Under the pieces are notes generated by a model. The model had not been told where the DNA came from, searched no databases, and worked only from the letters and a program-made list of their open reading frames with translations. 64,000 bases of DNA from CAVVSD01 sp963750895. GTDB lineage: Bacteria; Actinomycetota; Thermoleophilia; Solirubrobacterales; Solirubrobacteraceae. The position numbers were made by a program, and so were the translations under genes. Each line of letters begins with the position of its first letter. The first letter of the stretch is position 1. Location of the stretch: NCBI GenBank assembly GCA_963750895.1, contig CAVVSD010000008.1:558001-622000 (forward strand), in the 5' to 3' direction. This document shows positions 51,047-58,865 of this stretch, piece after piece.

Positions 51047-52221
51047 CCGAGACTCCCCGCCGGTACCTGCTGCTCGTCAACCACCTCGCCCGCGCGGGCA
51101 TGGAGCTGCAGCTCATGCATCTCGCCCGCGGGCTCGCCGGTCTCGGCCACGAGGTCACGATCGGCTGCGTCGAGGTCCGCACCGACGTCTCCGACCTCCA
51201 GCGCGACGGCGTCCGCGTCATCGAGCTGTCGGGCAGCTCGCGCGCCGCCCGCATGGCGGGGATCCCGAAGCTCGCCCGCATCGCGCGCAACTACGACCTC
51301 GTGCACTGCACGGAGTGGGACGCGAGCCTCTGGGGCCGGATGGCCGCCGTCATCGCGCGCCGCCCGACGGTCGTGACGGAGCACACGCTCGACCGCGGCA
51401 TCCAGGTGTCGGAGGCCGGGTCGTCGCGCGGCAAGGCGATCGCGCTGCACCACAAGCTGCTGGGCCCGTCGACCTACGCGATCGTGCACGTCGCCGCCGA
51501 CCAGGCGGAGGTGCTGCTCGCGGAGGACGTCCCGCCGGCCAAGCTCGTCCACATCCCCAACGGCGTGCCGCTCGACCGCATCCGCGAGGGCGCCGCCTCC
51601 GGGCTGACGCGCGCGGACATCGGCGTCCCTGAGGACGCGAAGGTCGTCATGCACGTCGCGCGCTTCTACCCGATGAAGCGCCAGGCCTGGACGCTCGAGG
51701 CCGTGCGGCGGCTGCGCGAGGAGCTGGGCGACGTCCACGCGGTCTTCGTCGGCAAGGGCCCCGAGATGGAGGCGTTCGCGGAGCGCGTCCGGGAGATCGG
51801 CGCCGGCGACTGGGCGCACATGCTCGGCGTGCGCGACGACGTGCCCGCCGTGCTGGCGCTGGCCGACGTCGCGGTGCTGCCCTCGACGACCGAGGCGCTG
51901 CCGATGACGATGATCGAGACGATGGCCGTCGGGATCCCGCAGGTCACGACCGAGGTCGGCGAGCTCGGCCCGACGCTGCGCGAGGCCGACGCCGGGCTCA
52001 CGGTGCCCGTCGAGGACCTCGACGCGTTCCACGTCGCGTGCCGCGCGGTGCTGAGCGATCCCGACCTGCGCGCCCGGCTGCGCGACGGCGCGCTGGCGGC
52101 GGTCGACGAGTTCGACGCGACCCGCATGGTCGACCGCTACGCGGCGCTGTTCGAGGCGGCGATCTCGGGACGCCCGCGCGAGCAGGCGCGCGCGGCGGTC
52201 GGTGCCGTCGAGGCGCGCTGA
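51043..52221 (+). CDS. GT4-family glycosyltransferase
   Basis: A 392-residue GT-B enzyme. The N-terminal domain reads LLLVNHLARAGMELQLMHLA. The donor domain has VVMHVARFYPMKRQAWTLEAV and PSTTEALPMTMIETMAVGIP (E-x7-E). The ATG overlaps the corrected stop of the PssE-like gene. The next gene starts 3 nt after its stop. Expected to add one sugar of the repeat unit. Confidence 0.9.
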   Translation: MTETPRRYLLLVNHLARAGMELQLMHLARGLAGLGHEVTIGCVEVRTDVSDLQRDGVRVIELSGSSRAARMAGIPKLARIARNYDLVHCTEWDASLWGRMAAVIARRPTVVTEHTLDRGIQVSEAGSSRGKAIALHHKLLGPSTYAIVHVAADQAEVLLAEDVPPAKLVHIPNGVPLDRIREGAASGLTRADIGVPEDAKVVMHVARFYPMKRQAWTLEAVRRLREELGDVHAVFVGKGPEMEAFAERVREIGAGDWAHMLGVRDDVPAVLALADVAVLPSTTEALPMTMIETMAVGIPQVTTEVGELGPTLREADAGLTVPVEDLDAFHVACRAVLSDPDLRARLRDGALAAVDEFDATRMVDRYAALFEAAISGRPREQARAAVGAVEAR

Positions 52222-52224
52222 CCG

Positions 52225-52995
52225 ATGAGCCTCACCGACAACAGGCTCATCCTCGCGTACCACAGCGTCAGCCCCAGCTGGCAGGTCGACACCTCCGTCA
52301 CGCCCGAGCGCCTGCGCGAGCAGCTGCTGCTCCTGCAGTCCAAGGGGTACCGCGGCGTGACGCTGTCGGAGGCGCTGCGGACGCCGAAGCGGCGCAAGGT
52401 GATGGTCGCGACGTTCGACGACGCGCACATCTCCGTCTACACGCTCGCGAAGCCGATCCTCGAGGAGCTCGGGGTGCCGGGCACGATCTTCGTCCCGACC
52501 GACTACCCCGACAGCGGGCGCCTCATGGCGTGGAAGGGCTACGACATGTGGGTCGGCACCCCGCACGAGCAGGAGCTCGCGTGCATGTCGTGGGACCAGC
52601 TGCGCGAGGTCGCCGACGCGGGCTGGGAGATCGGCGCGCACACGTGCTCGCATCCGTTCCTGACGGAGCTGAGCGACGAGGACCTGCGCCGCGAGCTGGG
52701 CGAGGCCCGGTCGGTGTGCGAAGAGCACCTGGCACGCCCGTGCCCGACGATCGCCTACCCGTACAGCGACTGGGATCCGCGCGTGGCGGCGGCAGCCGGC
52801 GCGGCCGGCTACACCGCGGCGGTCACGGTCAACACCGGGACGTGGGACACGCCGCTGCAGCTCCCCCGCACCGGCGTCTACTACTACGACACGGCATCTC
52901 GCCTGCGCGTGCGGACCATCCGCCGGCGGTTCCCCCGGATCGACGCGCTGCTGAAGCGGCTGAAGGGCATCGATCCGACGAGCCCTCGTACGTAG
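52225..52995 (+). CDS. polysaccharide deacetylase (NodB/CE4)
   Basis: A 256-residue CE4 enzyme and the second deacetylase of the cluster. Motif 1 reads TFDDAHISV (Gly to Ala change after the two aspartates), motif 2 GAHTCSHPFL, motif 3 YPYSDWDPRV. Zinc and base residues are kept, so activity is likely. No signal peptide. It closes the six-gene run. Starts 3 nt after the preceding stop. Confidence 0.88.
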   Translation: MSLTDNRLILAYHSVSPSWQVDTSVTPERLREQLLLLQSKGYRGVTLSEALRTPKRRKVMVATFDDAHISVYTLAKPILEELGVPGTIFVPTDYPDSGRLMAWKGYDMWVGTPHEQELACMSWDQLREVADAGWEIGAHTCSHPFLTELSDEDLRRELGEARSVCEEHLARPCPTIAYPYSDWDPRVAAAAGAAGYTAAVTVNTGTWDTPLQLPRTGVYYYDTASRLRVRTIRRRFPRIDALLKRLKGIDPTSPRT

Positions 52996-53001
52996 CGCCG
53001 C

Positions 53002-53511
53002 TCACCCGCTGAGCGTCTTGTTGATCCGGTCGATCGTCTCGTTGAGCGTCGTCCCGAACGCGCTCGTCGCCTGCTGGAGGTCGCGCTGCGCGGCCCGCAG
53101 CTTCGTCGGGCTCCCGGAGCTCAGGGACTCGGCGGCGGTCGTGACGTCGTCGCCGTAGCCGTCGACCGCCCGGATCAGGTCGTCGTGCAGCCCGCGGACC
53201 TTCGCGGGCGGCTTGATCTCGCGCAGGTCCGCGCCCACCTCGTCGACCGCGGTCTCGAACGACCGCAGCGTCTGCCGGTCGCGTGCCGCCGACGACGTCG
53301 AGGAGATGCCCTTCGACAGCTCGTCGACGCGGGTGGCGAAATCCTGCTGCGCCTTGTTGACGCGCTCGACGTAGGCCGCGCCGCCGTCGTCCGAGGAGCC
53401 ACCGCCGCCGCAGGACGCCAGCGCGAGCGCGAGCGCGCACGCGACCAGCGCGGCGCAGAGGAGTCTCGACCCGGGGCGCACAGGGACGCACCGTAGCGAG
53501 CGGTACGCCAC
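53002..53511 (-). CDS. putative lipoprotein, 169 aa
   Basis: N-terminal basic and hydrophobic region followed by lipobox LALASC and a Gly/Ser-rich linker, so a cell-surface lipoprotein. The mature part is helical with heptad-like spacing (RVNKAQQDFATRVDELSKGI; LRAAQRDLQQATSAFGTTL), suggesting a coiled coil. GTG start preceded by GAAAGG. Function unknown. It converges on the second deacetylase gene and is divergent from the NYN gene. Confidence 0.78.
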   Translation of the reverse strand: MAYRSLRCVPVRPGSRLLCAALVACALALALASCGGGGSSDDGGAAYVERVNKAQQDFATRVDELSKGISSTSSAARDRQTLRSFETAVDEVGADLREIKPPAKVRGLHDDLIRAVDGYGDDVTTAAESLSSGSPTKLRAAQRDLQQATSAFGTTLNETIDRINKTLSG

Positions 53512-53522
53512 CCTTTCGCCGC

Positions 53523-53903
53523 ATGCGCTGGATCGTCGACGGCAACAACGTCATGGGCGCACGCCCCGACGGGTGGTGGCGCGACCGCGCGGCGGCGGCC
53601 GCGAGCCTCGCCGCGCAGGTCGACGCGTTCGCCCGCGCCGCGGGCGATCCGGTCGCCCTGTTCTTCGACGGCCGGCCCCGCGACCTGCGGCTCCCGGCCG
53701 ACACGCCGCTGGAGACGCAGTTCGCACCGCGGCCCGGCCGCAACGCGGCGGACCACGCGATCGCCGAGCGCGTCGAGGGCGACGCCGACCCGGCGTCCAT
53801 CCGCGTCGTGACCTCCGACCGCGAGCTCGCCGCCCGCGTCAAGGCGGCGGGCGCCGACGTCGAGGGCGCCGGACGCTTCCGCGCACGACTCGACGAGCTC
53901 TAG
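53523..53903 (+). CDS. NYN-domain (YacP-like) predicted nuclease
   Basis: A 126-residue PIN/NYN-fold protein with WIVDGNNVMGARPDGWW at the start and conserved acidic residues (LFFDGRP, VVTSDRELAARV). YacP/Rae1-type proteins are ribosome-associated or RNA-cleaving nucleases. The gene is divergent from the lipoprotein and its stop TAG begins a TAGATT box before the next gene. Confidence 0.85.
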   Translation: MRWIVDGNNVMGARPDGWWRDRAAAAASLAAQVDAFARAAGDPVALFFDGRPRDLRLPADTPLETQFAPRPGRNAADHAIAERVEGDADPASIRVVTSDRELAARVKAAGADVEGAGRFRARLDEL

Positions 53904-53906
53904 ATT
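53901..53906 (+). promoter_or_regulatory. putative -10 box (TAGATT) overlapping the NYN stop codon
   Basis: TAGATT matches TANNNT and ends 9 nt before the next ATG; the NYN TAG stop forms its first three bases. Confidence 0.35.
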
Positions 53907-53915
53907 CAACGAGGC

Positions 53916-54422
53916 ATGGAGGCTGCGCGCGCTCCGGACCTCATCACCCCCGTCGTCGCCTTCCGCGCCTGGCGGATGATCGACGGCAGGCTGCTCTCGC
54001 CCTACATCCCCTGCCGATGGGAGGGCCGGGAGATGCACGCGATCTGCTACCCCGCCAACCGCATCCTCGAGCGAGGCCGCGGCTGGCTCGCGGAGCCGCA
54101 CGAGTCGCCCCACCCCGACTGCCGCTGCGGGATCTACGCCTACCACCGCCCCGGCACCCAGACGTACTTCGGTGAGTGGGAGTGGACGGAGGGCATCGTC
54201 ACCGCCTGGGGCCGCATCGAGGCCCACGCCGCCGGGCTCCGCGCCCAGCACGCCCGCGTCGAGGCACTCGGGCTCCCCCCGTCCAACGAGCCGACGCGGC
54301 GCCGCTCGGTCGAGACGATCGCCGATCGGCTGGGGGTTCCGCTCGTCCCCCGCGACGACCTCGCCGGGGCCGCGGCGGCATACGGGGCACCGCTCCCGCA
54401 GTCGCTGCTGCCGGAGGCATGA
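53916..54422 (+). CDS. conserved hypothetical protein, 168 aa
   Basis: Soluble protein with several Trp and Cys residues. The central HPDCRCGIYAYHRPG with FGEWEWTEGIVTAWG resembles conserved actinobacterial proteins of unknown role. Cys and His in this segment could bind a metal, which is only a guess. No signal peptide. It lies between the NYN and VOC genes with 12 and 7 bp gaps, so probably one transcript. Confidence 0.72.
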   Translation: MEAARAPDLITPVVAFRAWRMIDGRLLSPYIPCRWEGREMHAICYPANRILERGRGWLAEPHESPHPDCRCGIYAYHRPGTQTYFGEWEWTEGIVTAWGRIEAHAAGLRAQHARVEALGLPPSNEPTRRRSVETIADRLGVPLVPRDDLAGAAAAYGAPLPQSLLPEA

Positions 54423-54429
54423 TGGGACG

Positions 54430-54795
54430 ATGGTGCAGGACAGCTTCCCCATCCTCAGCGTCGCCGACCTCGGCCGCGCACAGGCCTTCTACCGCGACCT
54501 CCTGGGCGGCACCGTGGGCTACGCCTTCCCGCCCGAGGGCGAGCCGCAGTTCGTCACGCTGACGCTCGGGCGCTCGACGCTCGGCCTCGGCGCCACGACG
54601 GGCGGCGCCGGACCGCACGCCGGGACCGGCTACACGCTGTGCGCCTACGTGGCCGACTGCGACGCGGCCGTCGACGCCGTCCGTGCCGCCGGCCACACCG
54701 TCCGGGAGGAGCCCAGCGACCAGCCCTGGGGCGAGCGCATCGCCCGCGTCCTCGACGCCGACGGATACGAAGTGCTGCTCGTCGCGCGTCTGTAG
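54430..54795 (+). CDS. VOC-family protein
   Basis: A 121-residue glyoxalase/bleomycin-resistance fold protein (FPILSVADLGRAQAFYRDLL; GERIARVLDADGYEVLLVAR). Metal ligands not assigned. Substrate unknown. Its TAG stop forms the first half of the TAGGGT box before the acyl-CoA ligase gene. Confidence 0.83.
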   Translation: MVQDSFPILSVADLGRAQAFYRDLLGGTVGYAFPPEGEPQFVTLTLGRSTLGLGATTGGAGPHAGTGYTLCAYVADCDAAVDAVRAAGHTVREEPSDQPWGERIARVLDADGYEVLLVARL

Positions 54796-54798
54796 GGT
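54793..54798 (+). promoter_or_regulatory. putative leaderless -10 box (TAGGGT) of the acyl-CoA ligase gene
   Basis: TAGGGT ends 6 nt before the ATG, no ribosome site is present, and the VOC stop codon is reused as part of the box. Confidence 0.45.
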
Positions 54799-54804
54799 CG
54801 GGCC

Positions 54805-56436
54805 ATGGCCCCCTCATATGCGAGCGGCACCGGGTCCGAGCCGCTCATCGGCGAGACGATCGGGGCGCTCCTGGAACGCATCGCGCGGGAGCTTCCCGAC
54901 CATCCGGCGCTCATCTCGCGTCACCAGGGAACCCGCATGACCTACGCGGAGCTCGACGCGACGGCCGACCGGATGGCACGCGCGCTCATGACCGCGGGAC
55001 TCGAGGTCGGCGACCGCGTCGGCATCTGGGCGCCGAACTGCGCGGAGTGGGCGCTCACGCAGTTCGCCACCGCGAAGGCGGGCATCGTCCTCGTGAACAT
55101 CAACCCCGCGTACCGGCCGACCGAGCTGGCGTACGCGCTGAAGCAGTCCGGCTGCAGGCTGCTCGTCAGCGCGCAGTCGTTCAAGTCGTCGGACTACGTC
55201 GCGATGGTCGACGAGGTCCGCGGCGACCTCCCGGCGCTCGAGCGCGTCGTCTTCCTCGACTCACCCGACTGGGACGAGCTGCTCGCCGAGGCCGACGGCA
55301 CCGACCCCGAGGCGCTGCGCAACCGCTCCTCGGGCCTGCAGTTCGACGACCCGATCAACATCCAGTACACGAGCGGCACCACGGGCTTCCCCAAGGGCGC
55401 GACGCTCAGCCACCACAACATCCTCAACAACGGGTTCTTCGTCGGCGAGCTGTGCGGCTACACGAAGGACGACCGCGTCTGCATCCCCGTGCCGCTGTAC
55501 CACTGCTTCGGCATGGTCATGGGGAACCTCGGCTGCGTCACCCACGGCGCGACGATGGTCTTCCCCTCGGCCGGCTTCGAGCCGGGCGCCACGCTCGAGG
55601 CGGTCCAGGAGGAGCGCTGCACGTCGCTCTACGGCGTGCCGACGATGTTCATCGCCGAGCTCGCGCACCCCGAGTTCGCCTCGTTCGACCTCACGAGCCT
55701 GCGCACCGGGATCATGGCCGGGTCGCCGTGCCCGGTGGAGGTCATGCGCCGCGTCGTCGACGAGATGCACATGAGCGAGGTGACCATCTGCTACGGCATG
55801 ACCGAGACGTCCCCGGTGTCGACGCAGACCACCGCCGAGGACAGCCTCGAGCACCGCGTCTCGACCGTCGGGCGGGTGCACCCGCACCTCGAGGTCAAGG
55901 TCGTCGACCCCGCCACGAACGCCGTCGTCGAGCGGGGCGAGCCCGGCGAGCTGCTCACCCGCGGCTACTCCGTGATGCTCGGGTATTGGGAGGACGCGGA
56001 GCGCACGGCCGAGGCGATCGACGGCGCCGGCTGGATGCACACCGGGGACCTCGCGACGATGGACGACGAGGGCTACCTCAACATCGTCGGTCGCTCGAAG
56101 GACATGGTCATCCGCGGCGGCGAGAACGTCTACCCGCGCGAGGTCGAGGAGTTCCTGTACTCCCACCCCGCGGTGCACGACGTGGCCGTCTTCGGCGTCC
56201 CGGACGACCGCTACGGCGAGGAGCTCTGCGCCTGGATCCAGGTGAAGCAGGGCACGACCGTCACGGAGGACGAGGTCCGCGAGTTCTGCAAGGGCCGCAT
56301 CGCGCACTACAAGGTGCCGCGCTACGTGCAGGTCGTCGACTCGTTCCCGATGACCGTCACCGGCAAGGTCCAGAAGTTCAAGATGCGCGAGACCGCCGTG
56401 AACGACCTCGGCCTGCGGGAGTCCGTCACGGCGTGA
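54805..56436 (+). CDS. AMP-binding acyl-CoA ligase (fatty-acyl-CoA synthetase-like)
   Basis: A 543-residue ANL enzyme that activates a carboxylic acid, probably a fatty acid, with ATP and CoA. The ATP loop is YTSGTTGFPKGATLSHHN near 190, YGMTETSPVS is near 330, GRSKDMVIRGGENVYPREVE is near 430 and the catalytic Lys lies in TVTGKVQKF. Length fits medium/long-chain ligases. It overlaps the convergent methyltransferase gene by 11 nt. Confidence 0.92.
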   Translation: MAPSYASGTGSEPLIGETIGALLERIARELPDHPALISRHQGTRMTYAELDATADRMARALMTAGLEVGDRVGIWAPNCAEWALTQFATAKAGIVLVNINPAYRPTELAYALKQSGCRLLVSAQSFKSSDYVAMVDEVRGDLPALERVVFLDSPDWDELLAEADGTDPEALRNRSSGLQFDDPINIQYTSGTTGFPKGATLSHHNILNNGFFVGELCGYTKDDRVCIPVPLYHCFGMVMGNLGCVTHGATMVFPSAGFEPGATLEAVQEERCTSLYGVPTMFIAELAHPEFASFDLTSLRTGIMAGSPCPVEVMRRVVDEMHMSEVTICYGMTETSPVSTQTTAEDSLEHRVSTVGRVHPHLEVKVVDPATNAVVERGEPGELLTRGYSVMLGYWEDAERTAEAIDGAGWMHTGDLATMDDEGYLNIVGRSKDMVIRGGENVYPREVEEFLYSHPAVHDVAVFGVPDDRYGEELCAWIQVKQGTTVTEDEVREFCKGRIAHYKVPRYVQVVDSFPMTVTGKVQKFKMRETAVNDLGLRESVTA

Positions 56437-57046
56437 AGCGGTGCACGACGACGTTCGGCCGGTCGCGGTCGGACGTCGCGCGGTGCTGCCAGCCCTCGGC
56501 GTCGGCGAGCGCGAGGAACACGTCCGCCGTCGCCCGGCCGGGGTCGGCGAGCCAGATCTCGCCCGCCGGCGCGACGAGCTGCGGCAGCAGGTCCAGCAGC
56601 ACCGGGATGTTGCGGCGCTCGTAGAGGACGTCCGCGGCGAGCACGAGCGGGAAGGGCCCGCGGGCCAGGAGCTCGTCCGGGCGCGTCCAGTCCGCGCGCA
56701 TGGTCTCCAGCACGACGTCGTTGCGGGCCGCGTTGTCGTGGAGCAGCTCGAGCGCGGCCGCCGACCAGTCGGTGGCCAGCACGCGCCCACCGGCCCGGGC
56801 GGCGACGATGCTCGGCAGGCCCAGTCCACAGCCCAGCTCGAGCACGGGCACGCCGCGCAGGGCCCTGCCGTCCAGCGCCCGCGCCAGCCCGACGCCGGCC
56901 GGCCACAGCTCCGCCCAGTAGGGCAGGAACTCGTCCTCCTCCGCGAAGGCGCGCTCGTCCACGAGCGCCTCCGCGTCACGCGGACGCATGATCTCGAGGT
57001 CGTCCCCTCGCAGTGCCACAGTCTCCTGCACGAGGTCCCCGAGCAT
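56426..57046 (-). CDS. class I methyltransferase, lysine-methyltransferase-like (METTL group)
   Basis: A 206-residue SAM methyltransferase of the METTL21/nicotinamide methyltransferase-like group. Evidence is FLPYWAELWPAGVGLARAL, motif I VLELGCGLGLPSIVAA and VLAADVLYERRNIPVLL. A protein lysine substrate is likely for the family but unproven. Its ATG shares two bases (CATG) with the divergent C5-epimerase ATG, so the promoter must lie inside that gene. An internal ATG at 56989 is possible. Confidence 0.82.
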   Translation of the reverse strand: MLGDLVQETVALRGDDLEIMRPRDAEALVDERAFAEEDEFLPYWAELWPAGVGLARALDGRALRGVPVLELGCGLGLPSIVAARAGGRVLATDWSAAALELLHDNAARNDVVLETMRADWTRPDELLARGPFPLVLAADVLYERRNIPVLLDLLPQLVAPAGEIWLADPGRATADVFLALADAEGWQHRATSDRDRPNVVVHRFTP

Positions 57047-58389
57047 GCGTGTCCGAGCCTACGTCCCCCTCATCCTCCTCGTGCTGCTGGCCTGCGCGCC
57101 GTCGGCGCGCGCCGCGGACCCGACCGTGAGCGGCACGGTCGACGCCGCCGTGGCCGCCGGCGCGGTGACGCCCGAGCAGGGCGCCGCCTACAAGGCGACG
57201 TACACGCGGGCCCGCGACGTCGTCGGCGATCTCCCCGCGAGCCGCAAGAAGCGAGCTGCGCGGCGCGATGTCGATCGTCGAGGGGCTGGTGAAGCGCCGC
57301 GCGCTGCCCGCCGCCCGGATGCCTGCCGCGTTCACGCAGCTGGAGCGCAACGTCGAGTGGTGGACCGCCCACGGCCCGCCGGGATCGAGCGCGGCGACCG
57401 GCGGCCTGCCGCGCGTGACGTTCCCCGGCGACCCGATCGTCCTGCAGTGGTATCCCGGGCAGGGCCTCGCCATCCAGTGGCTCGCGACGTTCGGGAAGGC
57501 CAACGCGCTGGCGGCCGCGGGCAAGACCGACGAGCTGCGGCTGCTCCTCGACCGCGCGACGGCGCTCGCGGGCCGCCGCGGCACGGGCTGGGTCGCCTGG
57601 GAGTACCTGCTCGCGTTCGGCGGCGGCCGCGCGCCGTGGGTGAGCGGGATCGCGCAGGGCACGGGCATCCAGGCGTTCACCCGCGGCGCGCAGCTCCTGG
57701 GCAACCCGGCCTACCTGGAGACCGCCCGCGGCGCGCTCGGTGCGTTCGAGGCCGCGCCACCGACCGGGATCGCGATCGACGCCGACGGCGGGCGGCACTA
57801 CCTCCTCTACTCGTTCGCCCCCCGGATGAAGGTCCTCAACGCGTTCCTGCAGTCGCTCGTGGGCGTCCTGGACTTCGCGAACGTCACCGGCGACCCGCGG
57901 GCGCGGGCCGTCTACAACCTGGGCGACATCGCGGCGCAGCGCGAGCTGCCCCGGTTCGACACCGGCGCCTGGTCGCTGTACGCGCAGGGCGGCGCGGAGT
58001 CGACGCTGAACTACCACGAGCTCGTGACCGGCTTCCTGGGCTCGCTGTGCGCACGGACCGCGAACCCGGCCTACTGCGCGACGCAGACGCGCTTCACGAC
58101 GTACCTGCACCAGCCGCCGCGCGTGACGATCTCCTTCGACGGCCCGCGCCGCGTCCGGCGGACGATGGGCGTGCGCGTCACGCTCTCGAAGGTCTCCACC
58201 GTCGCACTGCGCATCCGGCGCGGGAGCCGCGTGATCGTCGCGCGGGACGTCACCCTGGGCCGCGGGACGCACACGTTCAGGCTCGAGCCGAGCCGCCGCG
58301 GCACGCTGGCCGTCGGCGTCCAGGCCCGCGACCTCGCCGGCAACGCCGCGGCCGCGACCCGCACGGTGCGGGTCTCAGCGAAGTCTTAG
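57045..58389 (+). CDS. secreted D-glucuronyl C5-epimerase-like protein, frameshifted
   Basis: About 447 residues when repaired. A Sec signal peptide (YVPLILLVLLACAPSARA) is followed by a helical region and then a D-glucuronyl C5-epimerase C-terminal-type domain rich in Tyr/Trp (LQWYPGQGLAIQWLATFGKA; AWSLYAQGGAESTLNYHELV). The end is a beta-rich Ig-like domain (RVTISFDGPRRVRR...TRTVRVS). It may epimerise glucuronate to iduronate in an extracellular polymer. Near 57251-57254 an extra C shifts the frame; removal gives RKKELRGAMSIVEG. Activity not shown. Confidence 0.8.
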
Positions 58390-58433
58390 CTGCCGCTGAT
58401 CTCGGCCGCAGGCTGGACGGGAAGCCTGTGCCC

Positions 58434-58753
58434 ATGACCTCCCTGACCCCTTCGACCTCGCCACCGCCGGGGTCCTGACCGTCCGCGGCGGCTCGCAGGA
58501 CGGCATGGAGCTCGAGCTCACCGAGCCCGTCACCCGCATCGGACGCGGCCTCCAGGCCGACGTCGTCCTCGAGAACCCCACCGTCTCCCGCCGCCACGCG
58601 ATCCTCGTGCTGCGCGACGGCGAGGTGTTCCTCCACGACGACAACTCGCTCAACGGGACCTGGCGCAACGACGAACGCGTCGGCGACGGCGTGGCGCTCG
58701 AGGACGGCGACGTGATCCGCGTCGGCGACACGACGCTCCGGTACGCGGCCTGA
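58434..58753 (+). CDS. FHA-domain protein, probably frameshifted near its start
   Basis: A forkhead-associated phosphothreonine-binding domain with TRIGRGLQADVVLENPTVS, RRHA and DNSLNGTW, the conserved R, S, H and N residues. The only ATG in a suitable position (MTSLTP) is in another frame and ends after 14 codons. If the CCCC at 58447-58450 lacked one C, it would read MTSLTPFDLATAGVLTVRGG and continue into the domain. A CTG at 58475 is the alternative start. No kinase gene is adjacent; the BY-kinase is a tyrosine kinase and not an expected partner. Confidence 0.68.
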
Positions 58754-58784
58754 GCCAGAGCGGTCCGAGCTCCGTATGCGCCGG

Positions 58785-58790
58785 TAGACT
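58785..58790 (+). promoter_or_regulatory. putative -10 box (TAGACT) of the acyl-CoA dehydrogenase-like gene
   Basis: TAGACT lies 75 nt before the ATG with the palindrome just downstream, so a repressor there would block transcription start or early elongation. Confidence 0.4.
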
Positions 58791-58800
58791 GGGCGAATTC

Positions 58801-58817
58801 TGTGACCGCGCGTCACA
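58801..58817. promoter_or_regulatory. palindrome TGTGAC-CGCGC-GTCACA, putative operator
   Basis: Perfect 6-bp arms. It resembles CRP-type TGTGA-TCACA half sites, but the spacer between these is 7 and not 6 bp. It shares GTGAC/GTCAC arms with the repeat before the 57-aa gene. Confidence 0.5.
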
Positions 58818-58865
58818 CGGTTCGGACACCCCGTAGAACGGCAGCTGAGGAGAGAGGCCCTCGAG

